Positions 35,942-44,395 of a DNA stretch of 64,000 nucleotides are shown piece by piece (the stretch's first letter is position 1; each line of letters starts with the position of its first letter). The DNA is from Streptomyces sp. NRRL S-31. Lineage in GTDB: Bacteria > Actinomycetota > Actinomycetes > Streptomycetales > Streptomycetaceae. The notes below the pieces were generated by a model. The model was not told where the DNA came from, searched no databases, and was given only the letters and a program-made list of their open reading frames with translations. Location: NCBI RefSeq assembly GCF_000718775.1, contig NZ_JOCB01000015.1, positions 41,370 to 105,369 on the forward strand, given 5' to 3'. The translations under genes and the position numbers were made by a program.

Positions 35942-36913
35942 CTACCGCTCCCAGTACCCCCGCGCCCGCCGGGCCGCCGCCGGCTCCGCGCCCAGCCGGT
36001 CCAGGCCCAGCAGGGCCGCGCCCAGGACCGGACTCTCCGTCACCACGCGGACCTCGGCCTTGGGGGCGCGGGCCGCGAGGAGGCCGTGGACGGTGTCGTC
36101 GAGCAGCGGATGGCCGGCCGTGAGGACGCTGCCGCCCAGCAGCACCGGTGTCTCCTCGTCCAGCAGGTCCAGCCGGGTCAGCGCGACCGTCGCCATCACC
36201 GTGACCTCCTCCGCGAGCCGGGTGACGAGCCCGCGGGCCACCGGGTCGCCGTCGGCCGCGGTGGCGAACAGGACCGGGGTCAGCTCGTGCCGGCGGCCGG
36301 GGTCGACGTGCTCCAGGTGCAGTGCCTCGATCAGCGCGTACATCGTGGGCAGCCCGAAGTGCGCGGGCAGGGTCCGGGCGAGCGAGGTCGGCCCGCCGCG
36401 GCCGTCCTCCGCGCGCGCCGCGTGCCACAGGGCCTCCTCGGCCAGGCCCCAGCCGCCGCCCCAGTCACCGGAGATGCGGCCGACGGCCGGGAACCGGGCG
36501 GTGCGCCCGTCGGGGCGCATGCCCGCGCAGTTGATGCCCGCCCCGCACACCACCGCCACCCCGCGCGGCTCGGCGACGCCCGCGCGCAGCACCGCGAAGG
36601 TGTCGTTGCGGACCTCCACCGAGGTGCCCCACGCGCGCGCGTGCAGTGCCGCCGCCAGCCGTTCCTCCTCCACCGGCAGGTCGGCGTTGGCCAGGCACGC
36701 CGACACGTGGGAGACGGACGCCACCCGCGCGTCCGCGAAGGCCCGGGCGACCGGTTCGGCCAGCGCCTCCAGCGCCGCCGGCACCCCCACCGCGGGCGGG
36801 CGGAAGCCGCCGCCGCGGGCCGTGGCCAGCACCTCCCCGGCGGCGCTGACCACGGCCACGTCGGTCTTGCTGTTGCCCGCGTCGATCGCGAGCACGGTCG
36901 AGGTCAGGCCCAC
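35942..36913 (-). CDS. csnK: BadF/BadG-type sugar kinase CsnK
   Basis: A 323-residue kinase of the ASKHA fold, BadF/BadG/BcrA/BcrD family, which includes N-acetylglucosamine and glucosamine kinases. The phosphate-1 motif is VLAIDAGNSKTDVAVV near residue 5-20; VVCGAGINCAG and GRISGDWGGGWGLAEEAL are the other ATP-site motifs. It should phosphorylate glucosamine or a chito-oligosaccharide imported by the operon. The GTG start overlaps csnH by 10 bases. The operon order R-E-F-G-H-K matches the CsnR-K operon of S. coelicolor/S. lividans as I recall it (SCO2657-2662). Confidence 0.88.
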   Translation of the reverse strand: MGLTSTVLAIDAGNSKTDVAVVSAAGEVLATARGGGFRPPAVGVPAALEALAEPVARAFADARVASVSHVSACLANADLPVEEERLAAALHARAWGTSVEVRNDTFAVLRAGVAEPRGVAVVCGAGINCAGMRPDGRTARFPAVGRISGDWGGGWGLAEEALWHAARAEDGRGGPTSLARTLPAHFGLPTMYALIEALHLEHVDPGRRHELTPVLFATAADGDPVARGLVTRLAEEVTVMATVALTRLDLLDEETPVLLGGSVLTAGHPLLDDTVHGLLAARAPKAEVRVVTESPVLGAALLGLDRLGAEPAAARRARGYWER

Positions 36914-38169
36914 GCCAGGTGCTCCCGGTTGTGTGCGACCAACTGGTCGGTGAGGGCGTCCGCGTACGCGTACTGGCCGATCAGCGGGTGCGCCAGCAGC
37001 GCGCGGAAGACGCGGTCCCGGCCGCCGCGCAGCGCCGCCTCCAGGGCCAGCTCCTCGTACGCCGTCACGTTCGCGATCAGGCCCGCGAAGAGCGGGTCCG
37101 GCCGGGGCACCGGCAGCGGGACCGGGCCCGCCGGGCCGACCGCCGCCTGCACCTCGATCACCGCGTCGTCGGGCAGGAAGGGCAGCGTGCCCCGGTTGAC
37201 CGTGTTCACCACCTGGTAGGGGCTGCCCCCTCCGCCCAGCAGGGCCGCCGCCAGGTCCACGGCCGCCTCCGAGTAGAAGGCGCCGCCCCGCTTGGCGAGC
37301 AGCGCGGGCTTCTCGTCCAGGGCCGGGTCGCCGTACATCGCCAGCAGCTCCCGCTCCATCGCGGCCACCTCGGCGGCCCGGGAGGGCTTGGTGCGCAGTT
37401 CGCGCACGACCTCGTCGTGCGCGTAGTAGTAGCGCAGGTAGTAGGAGGGGACCACACCCAGCCGGTCCAGGAGGGTGCGGGGGAGGTGGAGGTCGTCGGC
37501 GATGGCCCCGCCGTGCTCGGCCAGGAGCTTGGGGAGGACGTCCGCGCCCTCCGGACCCCCCAGACGCACACTGGTCTCCCAGGTGAGGTGGTTCAGGCCC
37601 ACATGGCCCAGGTGCACATCCGCCGGGGTCGCGCCCAGCAGGGCCGCGAACTTCCGCTGGAAGCCGATCGCCACGTTGCACAGGCCGACCGCCCGGTGCC
37701 CGGCCTGGAGCAGGGCCCGGGTGACGATGCCGACCGGGTTGGTGAAGTCGATGATCCACGCGCGCGGGTTGGCGCGGCGGACCCGCTCGGCGATGTCGAG
37801 GACGACCGGGACGGTGCGCAGGGCCTTGGCCAGACCGCCCGCCCCGGTGGTCTCCTGGCCGACGCAGCCGCACTCCAGCGGCCATGTCTCGTCCTGCCGG
37901 CGGGCCGCCTGGCCGCCGACGCGCAGCTGGAGCAGGACGGCGTCCGCGCCGTCGACGCCCGCGTCCAGGTCCGAGGTGGTGACGATGCGGCCGTCGTGGC
38001 CCTGTCTGGCGAAGATCCGGCGGGCGAGGCCGCCGACCAGTTCCAGGCGTTCCGCGGCCGGGTCCACGAGGACGAGTTCCTCGATGGGCAGCGTGTCCCG
38101 CAGGCGCGCGAAGCCGTCGATGAGTTCCGGCGTGTAGGTCGAACCGCCGCCGACCACGGTGAGTTTCAT
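36904..38169 (-). CDS. csnH: GH4 glycosidase CsnH
   Basis: A 421-residue family 4 glycoside hydrolase, an NAD- and Mn-dependent enzyme acting on phosphorylated or glycosidic substrates by redox elimination. The N-terminal Rossmann motif is VVGGGSTYTPELIDG (5-19). The metal site is Cys164 in GLCNVAIG with Asn165, and His194 in GLNHLTW. The family includes 6-phospho-beta-glucosidases; here a 6-phospho-glucosaminidase role is likely from context with CsnK. It begins 7 bases after csnG. Confidence 0.92.
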   Translation of the reverse strand: MKLTVVGGGSTYTPELIDGFARLRDTLPIEELVLVDPAAERLELVGGLARRIFARQGHDGRIVTTSDLDAGVDGADAVLLQLRVGGQAARRQDETWPLECGCVGQETTGAGGLAKALRTVPVVLDIAERVRRANPRAWIIDFTNPVGIVTRALLQAGHRAVGLCNVAIGFQRKFAALLGATPADVHLGHVGLNHLTWETSVRLGGPEGADVLPKLLAEHGGAIADDLHLPRTLLDRLGVVPSYYLRYYYAHDEVVRELRTKPSRAAEVAAMERELLAMYGDPALDEKPALLAKRGGAFYSEAAVDLAAALLGGGGSPYQVVNTVNRGTLPFLPDDAVIEVQAAVGPAGPVPLPVPRPDPLFAGLIANVTAYEELALEAALRGGRDRVFRALLAHPLIGQYAYADALTDQLVAHNREHLAWA

Positions 38170-38176
38170 AGCCAGA

Positions 38177-39070
38177 TCAACCCTTTACTCCAGTGAGCGT
38201 CACGCCTTCGACGAACGCCTTCTGGGCGAAGAAGAACACGAGGATCACGGGGGCCATGACCAGCACGGTCGCGGCCATCGTGAGGTTCCAGTCGGTGTGG
38301 TGGGCGCCCTTGAAGGACTCCAGTCCGTAGGACAGGGTCCAGGCGCCGGGGTTCTCGGACGCGTAGATCTGCGGGCCGAAGTAGTCGTTCCAGGCGTAGA
38401 AGAACTGGAAGAGGGCCACCGCGGCGATGCCCGGCTTCGCCATGGGCAGGACGACCCGCAGCAGGGTGCGCAGGTCGCCGCAGCCGTCCACCTTCGCCGC
38501 GTCCAGGTACTCGTTCGGGATCGTCATCAGGAACTGGCGCAGCAGGAAGATGGAGAAGGCGTCCCCGAACGCCATCGGGACGATCAGCGGCCACAGCGTG
38601 CCGGACAGGTCCAGCTGCTTCGCCCAGAACAGGTACATCGGGATGACGACCACCTGTGGGGGCAGCATCATCATCGAGATCACCAGCATCAGGGAGAGAT
38701 CGCGCCCCCGGAAGCGGAACTTGGCCAGCGCGTACGCCACCGGCACCGAGGACACCACGGTCAGGGCGGTGCCCAGGCCGGCGTAGAGCAGGGTGTTGCG
38801 CCACCAGGTGAGGAAGCCGGGGGTGTCGAAGACCTTGCGGTAGTTGGCCCACTCCCAGGTGTGCGGGACCAGGTCCCGGCTCAGCGCCTGACTGTCGCTC
38901 ATCAGCGAGGTCAGAGCCACGAACACGAACGGCAGGGTGAAGAACAGGGCGGCCGCGACACCGAGGGCGTGGACCGCGATCCACTCCAGCGCCGCCCTGC
39001 GGCGGGCGGTGCGTTCGGCCCCGGAGACGAGCGGCACCGGCGTCACCGGCTGCTCCAGAACTCGGGTCAT
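38177..39070 (-). CDS. csnG: ABC transporter permease CsnG (MalG-type)
   Basis: A 297-residue permease with six membrane helices. The EAA loop is visible as EYLDAAKVDGCGDLRTLLRVVLPMAKPG, the ATPase docking site typical of the MalG family. An N-terminal cytoplasmic tail precedes helix one (VHALGVAAALFFTLPFVFVAL). It pairs with CsnF for chito-oligosaccharide uptake. There is no ATPase gene in the operon, so it probably uses the shared Streptomyces ATPase MsiK. It starts 3 bases after csnF. Confidence 0.92.
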   Translation of the reverse strand: MTRVLEQPVTPVPLVSGAERTARRRAALEWIAVHALGVAAALFFTLPFVFVALTSLMSDSQALSRDLVPHTWEWANYRKVFDTPGFLTWWRNTLLYAGLGTALTVVSSVPVAYALAKFRFRGRDLSLMLVISMMMLPPQVVVIPMYLFWAKQLDLSGTLWPLIVPMAFGDAFSIFLLRQFLMTIPNEYLDAAKVDGCGDLRTLLRVVLPMAKPGIAAVALFQFFYAWNDYFGPQIYASENPGAWTLSYGLESFKGAHHTDWNLTMAATVLVMAPVILVFFFAQKAFVEGVTLTGVKG

Positions 39071-39073
39071 GGG

Positions 39074-40015
39074 TCAGTCACCTGCCTGGATCAGGCCGCC
39101 CCGGCGCCGCATCAGCAGCGCGGTGAACGCCATCGACAGGGCGAACAGCACCAGCGCCACCACGCAGGCCGAGCCGTAGTCGAAGCGCTGGAAGCCGAGG
39201 TTGTAGACGAGTTGGGGGAGGGTGAGCGTGGACTTGTCGGGGTAGCCGGGCTCGAACTGGGTGCCGGCGCCCTGGATCACCCCGGAGGCGACCTTCCCGG
39301 CGACCAGCGGCTGGGTGTAGTACTGCATGGTCTGGATCACGCCCGTGACGACCGCGAACATCACGATGGGCGAGATGTTCGGCAGGGTCACGTAACGGAA
39401 GCGCTGCCACGCCGAGGCGCCGTCCAGCTCCGCCGCCTCGTACTGCTCCGTCGGCACGTCGAGCAGCGCGGCCATGAAGATGACCATCAGGTCGCCGACG
39501 CCCCACAGCGCCAGCAGGGTCAGCGCCGGCTTGGACCAGGCGGGGTCGTTGAACCAGCCCGGCGCCGGGAGTCCCACCCGCTCCAGCAGCGAGTCGACCG
39601 GCCCGGTACCGGGGTTGAGCAGGAACGCGAACGCCATGGTCGCCGCGACCGGCGGGGCGAGGTAGGGCAGGTAGAACAGGGTGCGGAAGACGCCCGTACC
39701 GGTCTTGACCTTGGTGATGAGCAGACCGACGCCCAGTCCGAAGACCACCCGCAGCGTCACCATGACCAGCACCAGCCACAGCGTGTTGCGCAGGGCGGGC
39801 CAGAACAGCGGGTAGTGCTCGAAGACGTACGCCCAGTTCTTCCCGCCGGTCCATGTCGGCGGCCGGAAGCCGTCGTAGTGCATGAAGGAGAAGTAGACGG
39901 TGGAGGCCAGCGGGTAGGCGAAGAAGACCGCGAAGCCGATCAGCCACGGCGCCATGAAGGCGAGCGTGCGCAGGGCCGAGCGCCGGCGTTTCGACGCGAG
40001 GGTGACCGCGCTCAT
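39074..40015 (-). CDS. csnF: ABC transporter permease CsnF (MalF-type)
   Basis: A 313-residue permease with six membrane helices and the EAA loop EQYEAAELDGASAWQRFRYVTLPNIS. The ATG at 40015 overlaps the csnE stop by 4 bases, giving tight coupling. Its first helix is TLAFMAPWLIGFAVFFAYPL. It forms the heterodimeric channel with CsnG. Order binding protein, MalF-type, MalG-type is standard for class I sugar importers. Confidence 0.93.
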   Translation of the reverse strand: MSAVTLASKRRRSALRTLAFMAPWLIGFAVFFAYPLASTVYFSFMHYDGFRPPTWTGGKNWAYVFEHYPLFWPALRNTLWLVLVMVTLRVVFGLGVGLLITKVKTGTGVFRTLFYLPYLAPPVAATMAFAFLLNPGTGPVDSLLERVGLPAPGWFNDPAWSKPALTLLALWGVGDLMVIFMAALLDVPTEQYEAAELDGASAWQRFRYVTLPNISPIVMFAVVTGVIQTMQYYTQPLVAGKVASGVIQGAGTQFEPGYPDKSTLTLPQLVYNLGFQRFDYGSACVVALVLFALSMAFTALLMRRRGGLIQAGD

Positions 40016-41358
40016 CCGCGCGCCTGCTCGATGTCCGTGTCGATCTGCGCGGCCGCCTTCCGCAGCCCCGCCTTCAGGTCGCCGGCCCTGCCGCTCTCGT
40101 AGTCGTAGCCGAACTGCTGGATCGTCACCAGGTACACCCCGCCGTTGACCGAGGCGGGCGTGGTGGTGGAGTGCGGGTTGGCGGCGATGTCCAGGAAGGT
40201 CTTGAACCGCGGGTCGTACTTCAGCTTCGGGGACTTCAGCGCGGCGAGCGTGGAGGGCACGTTGTGGATGTCGTTGGCGAAGCCGACGACGGCGTCCGTG
40301 TCCGTCGTCATGTACTTCACCAGTTCCCAGGCCGCGTTCTGCTTGTGGCTGGTGGCGGCGATCCCGGCGATGGTGCCGGTGATGTAGCCCTTGCCGTACT
40401 GGTCGGCCTGGTCGTCCGGGACGGGCAGCGGGGCCACCCCGATCTCGAAGTCGGGGTCCGCCTGCTCGGCCATGCCCAGCCGCCACTCGCCGTCGAGCTG
40501 CATGGCGACCTGGCCGGTGTGGAAGGGGTGCTTGGGGCCCCACTCGTCACCGAGCGTGGCCCGGTACTTCTCCAGCCTCCGGTAGCCGCCGAGCGTGTCC
40601 ACCAGCTTCTTCTGGAGCGTGAAGCCCTTCTCGAAGGCGGGGTCCCCGGCGAGGTTCGACTTGCCGTCCCGGTCGAAGTACGTCGGCGAGAACTGGCCTA
40701 GGTAGTGCTCGGTGGTGGACTCCCAGCCGTGGTAGTTCGGCATGAACCCGAGCCGTTCGTAGCCGTCGCCCCGGCGGACCGTCAACTTCCGGGCGTCGGC
40801 GGTGAATTCCGACCAGGTCCTCGGCGGCTGGTCGATGCCGGCCTTCGCGAACGCCGTCTTGTTGTAGTAGAGCCCGTACGCGTCCCCGAGCAGCGGCACC
40901 GCGCAGCGGTCGCCGTCGAACGTGGTGTACTCGTTCATCGGCTTCGGGAACGTGGCCTCCGGGTCGATGCCCGACTTCTCGAAGAACGGGTTCAGGTCCA
41001 CCAGCGCGCCCGAGGAGCAGAACTTGCCCACGTTGTTGGTGGTGAAGGAGGAGACCACGTCCGGGGCCTGGTCGCCGCCGGCCCGCAGCGCCTGGTTGAT
41101 CTTGTCGTCGGTCATGTTGCCGACGACGTTCACGTGGATGTTGGGGTGCGCCCGCTCGAACCCGGCGACCAGCGACTTGACCGCCTTCACCTCGTTCGGC
41201 GCGCTCCAGGCATGCCAGAAGTTGAGGGTCGTCTCCCGGGACGGGTCGTCCGAGGCGCCCGAGGAGGACTGGCCGGTACAGGCGGTGGTGAGCAGGGCCA
41301 GGGACACGGTCAGGGCAAAAGCCGTTTTTCGGGCAACGGACGGTATGACTTCGGGCAT
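40012..41358 (-). CDS. csnE: Sugar-binding lipoprotein CsnE
   Basis: A 448-residue extracellular solute-binding protein of family 1. The lipobox is LTTAC with Cys27 as the lipidated residue. The mature part has the family features FWHAWSAPNEVKAVKSLVAGFERAHPNI, NVVGNMTDDKINQALRAGGDQAPDVV, and a conserved Trp-rich binding cleft. By operon context the ligand is glucosamine oligosaccharide. It begins 57 bases after the regulator gene csnR, in the same direction. Confidence 0.93.
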   Translation of the reverse strand: MPEVIPSVARKTAFALTVSLALLTTACTGQSSSGASDDPSRETTLNFWHAWSAPNEVKAVKSLVAGFERAHPNIHVNVVGNMTDDKINQALRAGGDQAPDVVSSFTTNNVGKFCSSGALVDLNPFFEKSGIDPEATFPKPMNEYTTFDGDRCAVPLLGDAYGLYYNKTAFAKAGIDQPPRTWSEFTADARKLTVRRGDGYERLGFMPNYHGWESTTEHYLGQFSPTYFDRDGKSNLAGDPAFEKGFTLQKKLVDTLGGYRRLEKYRATLGDEWGPKHPFHTGQVAMQLDGEWRLGMAEQADPDFEIGVAPLPVPDDQADQYGKGYITGTIAGIAATSHKQNAAWELVKYMTTDTDAVVGFANDIHNVPSTLAALKSPKLKYDPRFKTFLDIAANPHSTTTPASVNGGVYLVTIQQFGYDYESGRAGDLKAGLRKAAAQIDTDIEQARG

Positions 41359-41415
41359 GGCGAGGTCTCCCAGGGGCGGGTGGGTGCTACCGGTGCGTGC
41401 GGGGGTACGGCGGGT

Positions 41416-42627
41416 TCAGCGCGAGGTGTCGAAGACCTCGTCGCGGGTGGCGGCGAGCGCGGACTCCAGCGCGCCGCGCAGGACGGGGTGCTCCCGGACG
41501 TCCCCGACGACCAGCCGGGGCCGGGCGGCGGCCAGTTCCTCCAGCTCGGCCTGGACGAGGGCGCGCAGCACCTCGCCGCCGGCCGTCAGCGCGGAGCCGC
41601 TGAGGACGACGAGTTCGGGGTCGAGGACGGAGACGAGCGAGGCGAGACCGGTGGCCAGCCGGGTGGCGTAGGTCCGCAGCAGCTCCCGGTGCGGGCCGTC
41701 GGCGTGGTCGGCGGCGCGGGCCAGCAGCGCGGCGGCGGCTTCGGCGTGCGGCCCCTGGGGCACGTCGGCTATGCCGAGTTCGCGGGCCAGTGCGGGCAGC
41801 GCCTGGGAGCCGGCCAGCTCCTGGTAGCCGCCGCTGTTGGCCTTGGTGACCTGCCGCACCAGCGGAGTGCCCGGCACCGGCAGGAAGCCGACCTCGCCGG
41901 CGCCGCCGGTCCAGCCGCGGTGCAGCCGTCCGCCGAGGACCAGGGCGGCGCCGAGGCCCTCCTCGTTCCACAGCAGGACGAAGTCCGCGTGTCCGCGGGC
42001 CGCGCCGAGCCGCTGCTCGGCGATGGCCGCGAGGTTGACGTCGTTCTCGTACTCCACCGGCATCGGCAGCGCCGCCGCGAGTTCGTCGAGCAGTGTGGGG
42101 GAGTGCCAGCCGGGCAGGTGGGAGGCGTAGCGCAGCCGCCCGGTGTTGGGGTCGAAGGCGCCGGGTGTGCCGATGACCAGCCGGTGCACGTCGGACCGGG
42201 CGAGACCGGCGGCCTTGACGGCGCCGTCGAGGGCGTCGGTGACCTGCTGGACGACCGGCTGCGCCGGGTGCCGGCCGGGGGTGGGCAGCTCGTGCTCGCC
42301 GACCGTGCGGCCGGTGATGTCGGCGACGGCGGCCCGGACGCGGACCGGGGTGACGTCGAGCCCGGCGGCGTAGCCGGCCGTCGGGTCGACCGCGTACAGC
42401 TGGGCGTTGGGCCCCGGCCGGCCCTCGCTGGTGCCGGTGACCCGGACCAGTCCGGCCGCCTCCAGGCGGGCCAGCAGCTGGGAGGCGGTGGGCTTGGACA
42501 GTCCGGTGAGCTTGCCGATCCGGGTGCGGGACAGCGGGCCGTGCTCCAGCAGCAGGTCCAGGGCGGCGCGGTCGTTCATGGCGCGCAGGACGCGCGGGGT
42601 GCCCGGCGTACCGGCGGTTCCTGCCAT
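41416..42627 (-). CDS. csnR: ROK-family transcriptional repressor CsnR
   Basis: A 403-residue repressor. An N-terminal winged HTH spans about residues 16-75 (AALDLLLEHGPLSRTRIGKLTGLSKPTASQLLARLEAAG). The rest is the ROK sugar-binding domain with GLGAALVLGGRLHRGWTGGAGEVGF. The zinc motif CxCGxxGC found in ROK kinases and in NagC/Mlc is absent. CsnR in S. lividans represses the csnRK operon and the chitosanase gene and is relieved by chitosan oligomers. It is the first gene of the operon; the palindrome 92 bases upstream is its likely autoregulatory operator. Confidence 0.9.
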   Translation of the reverse strand: MAGTAGTPGTPRVLRAMNDRAALDLLLEHGPLSRTRIGKLTGLSKPTASQLLARLEAAGLVRVTGTSEGRPGPNAQLYAVDPTAGYAAGLDVTPVRVRAAVADITGRTVGEHELPTPGRHPAQPVVQQVTDALDGAVKAAGLARSDVHRLVIGTPGAFDPNTGRLRYASHLPGWHSPTLLDELAAALPMPVEYENDVNLAAIAEQRLGAARGHADFVLLWNEEGLGAALVLGGRLHRGWTGGAGEVGFLPVPGTPLVRQVTKANSGGYQELAGSQALPALARELGIADVPQGPHAEAAAALLARAADHADGPHRELLRTYATRLATGLASLVSVLDPELVVLSGSALTAGGEVLRALVQAELEELAAARPRLVVGDVREHPVLRGALESALAATRDEVFDTSR

Positions 42628-42718
42628 GGGGTCGACACCTGCCTTTCCAGCCGCCCAGTTTTTCAGTGACCCGGGCGTGGCGTCCAGCCTTGATCACCGG
42701 CCGCCGGGAGATCACTGT

Positions 42719-42733
42719 TAGGAAACTTTCCTA
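42719..42733. promoter_or_regulatory. Palindromic CsnR-type operator
   Basis: TAGGAAACTTTCCTA, a perfect 15-base odd palindrome, 92 bases upstream of csnR and AT-rich against its surroundings. It agrees in type with the AGGAAA/TTTCCT box I recall for CsnR, so it should be the operon operator. Confidence 0.8.
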
Positions 42734-43019
42734 TTGGGGTGGGAGGAACGTAAGCCGAGGACGAAGGGGGCGTCAATAGGCGTCAATGGACAACGCCCCG
42801 GAGGCAACGGAGTCGTTACCTCGGGGGCGTGTCCGTGCGGGGGTGGTGCCGGGGCCCGTCGCGCCGTCGCGTGGTCACCGGGGAGGGGCGCGCCGCGCGG
42901 CACGGCACGCGACCGTCACTTGGATGGTTTCCCCTGTTCAGGGCGGCTACATATACGGCTCGCCACCCCGCGGTCGACTGGCCGGGACGGGTCGGCCGGT
43001 GGCGAGCGGAGGGTGGAGG

Positions 43020-43586
43020 ATGCCCGACCGGAATCTGCTGTGGAAGCTGTGGCCGGCCACGATGTCCGGCTTTCTGCCCCTGCTTGCGGTCGTGTGCCTG
43101 CGGGACGCGCTGGACGACGGGCTGTCCCGGTCGCTGGTCGCCGACCTCGTCCTCGCTCCGGTCGTCTGGGCCCTCTTCAGTCTGCTCGCCGCCCTGTACG
43201 TGTACGCCGCCCTGACGCGCAGGGCCCGTGGCACCGGCATCCCGGTCACCGCGGACGCCCTCGCGGCAACCCAGGAGCGCGTCTTCCCGGCTCGGGCGGC
43301 GCGGCGGCTGCGGGCGGGGCTCGTCGGTTCCGCGCGGGCGTTCGACGTGACGGACGGCGAGGACGCGCTGGAGTTCCGCTGGCGTCCGTTCCGCGGCGGG
43401 CACGCCGTCACCGGGGCGCTGACCGTGGACGAGGCGTCGGGCGGGGTCCGGGTCCGGCTGCACGCGGACGAGGGGCTGACGAACATGCCGGGGCAGCGCC
43501 GGGCCGGCGCCTTCGTCGCGCTGTGCGAGATAGCGCGGCTGGGGGAGGAAGGGCAGGGGCGCGTCGGGCCGCGGCGCCCGTGGTGA
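43020..43586 (+). CDS. Small integral membrane protein
   Basis: A 188-residue protein. GGAGGGTGGAGG lies just upstream of ATG 43020; an extension to 42786 is open but lacks a ribosome site. Two membrane helices at about 15-30 and 43-66 (PVVWALFSLLAALYVYAALT) are followed by a soluble C-terminal domain with beta-strand character (DALEFRWRPFRGGHAV, GALTVDEASGGVRVRL). Function unknown, no motif recognised. It is transcribed divergently from csnR. Confidence 0.75.
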   Translation: MPDRNLLWKLWPATMSGFLPLLAVVCLRDALDDGLSRSLVADLVLAPVVWALFSLLAALYVYAALTRRARGTGIPVTADALAATQERVFPARAARRLRAGLVGSARAFDVTDGEDALEFRWRPFRGGHAVTGALTVDEASGGVRVRLHADEGLTNMPGQRRAGAFVALCEIARLGEEGQGRVGPRRPW

Positions 43587-43603
43587 GCCGGTCCGCGAAC
43601 CGC

Positions 43604-44224
43604 TCAGTCGGTGAGGAACGGGGCCGTGTCGAGGACGGGGTAGGGAGCGGGCAGCGGCAGGGGCTCACCGAGGGCGACCTTGGTGTCGTCGGTGTAGTAC
43701 GCCTCGGTGGGGTCTTCGTCGGGCAGCACCGGGTTCGTGTAGCAGTGGGCCGTCCTGGAGTGGCGGTCGACCAGGACGTAGACGGGGACACCGGCGGCGG
43801 CGTAGGCGCGGAGTTTGGGGCCGGTGTCGGCCCAGTGGTTCGACGAAGTGATCTCGCCGACCAGCGCGATCATGTCGGCTGGATACCAGCTCTTATTGGC
43901 CCTGCGGTATTTCTCGTCCAGCTCGGACGCCTTGCGGCGCCGTACATAGAAGTCAGGGATGAGGAGGCCCAGGGTATGGCCGTCCTTGTCCGCCGCCCTG
44001 TAACCGTTTCCCATGCCCACGAGACGGAATCCGGCCGTGCGGAACTGGAAGGCCAGCTCCAGGGCGCCGTCGTTGTGATGCTCGTCCGGTCGCGGCGGCG
44101 CGATGACCGTCCCCTCGACATACTCGGGTCGAATCGGCATCGGTGACGCCTCTTCGATCGCGTTCAACAGGTCGGCAGGGTCTACCTGCGTCATCACCGG
44201 CTCCAAGATCGGTTCGGCGCTCAT
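43604..44224 (-). CDS. Uma2-family (DUF820) predicted nuclease
   Basis: A 206-residue protein of the Uma2 family, PD-(D/E)XK fold. The core is visible: LLIPDFYVRRRK (the Asp), ALVGEITSSNHWADTGPKLRAYAAAGVPVYVLVDR (Glu, Asp and Lys region, with Y-A-x-x-G-V-P). The usual E-x-x-S-S form is EITSS. GAGGAGG precedes ATG 44224. These genes are common in cyanobacteria and Streptomyces, and their biological target is not known. Confidence 0.88.
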   Translation of the reverse strand: MSAEPILEPVMTQVDPADLLNAIEEASPMPIRPEYVEGTVIAPPRPDEHHNDGALELAFQFRTAGFRLVGMGNGYRAADKDGHTLGLLIPDFYVRRRKASELDEKYRRANKSWYPADMIALVGEITSSNHWADTGPKLRAYAAAGVPVYVLVDRHSRTAHCYTNPVLPDEDPTEAYYTDDTKVALGEPLPLPAPYPVLDTAPFLTD

Positions 44225-44358
44225 CCCTGGTCCTCCTCATCACGCTGATGCCAGGCTAAGCCCCTGTCGGGCGCCCCGGCAGAACGATGGGGCACCCCGT
44301 GCGCTCCCGGCGCCGGAATGCCCCACCTGTTCACTCGAACGAGTGTGCTGAACCGATT

Positions 44359-44392
44359 CACTGCCCCCTGCTTTTCACTGCCCCCTGCTTTT
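44359..44392. repeat. 17-bp tandem duplication
   Basis: Two identical copies of CACTGCCCCCTGCTTTT directly adjacent, between the Uma2 and MscS genes. Non-coding. Confidence 0.9.
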
Positions 44393-44395
44393 CCG

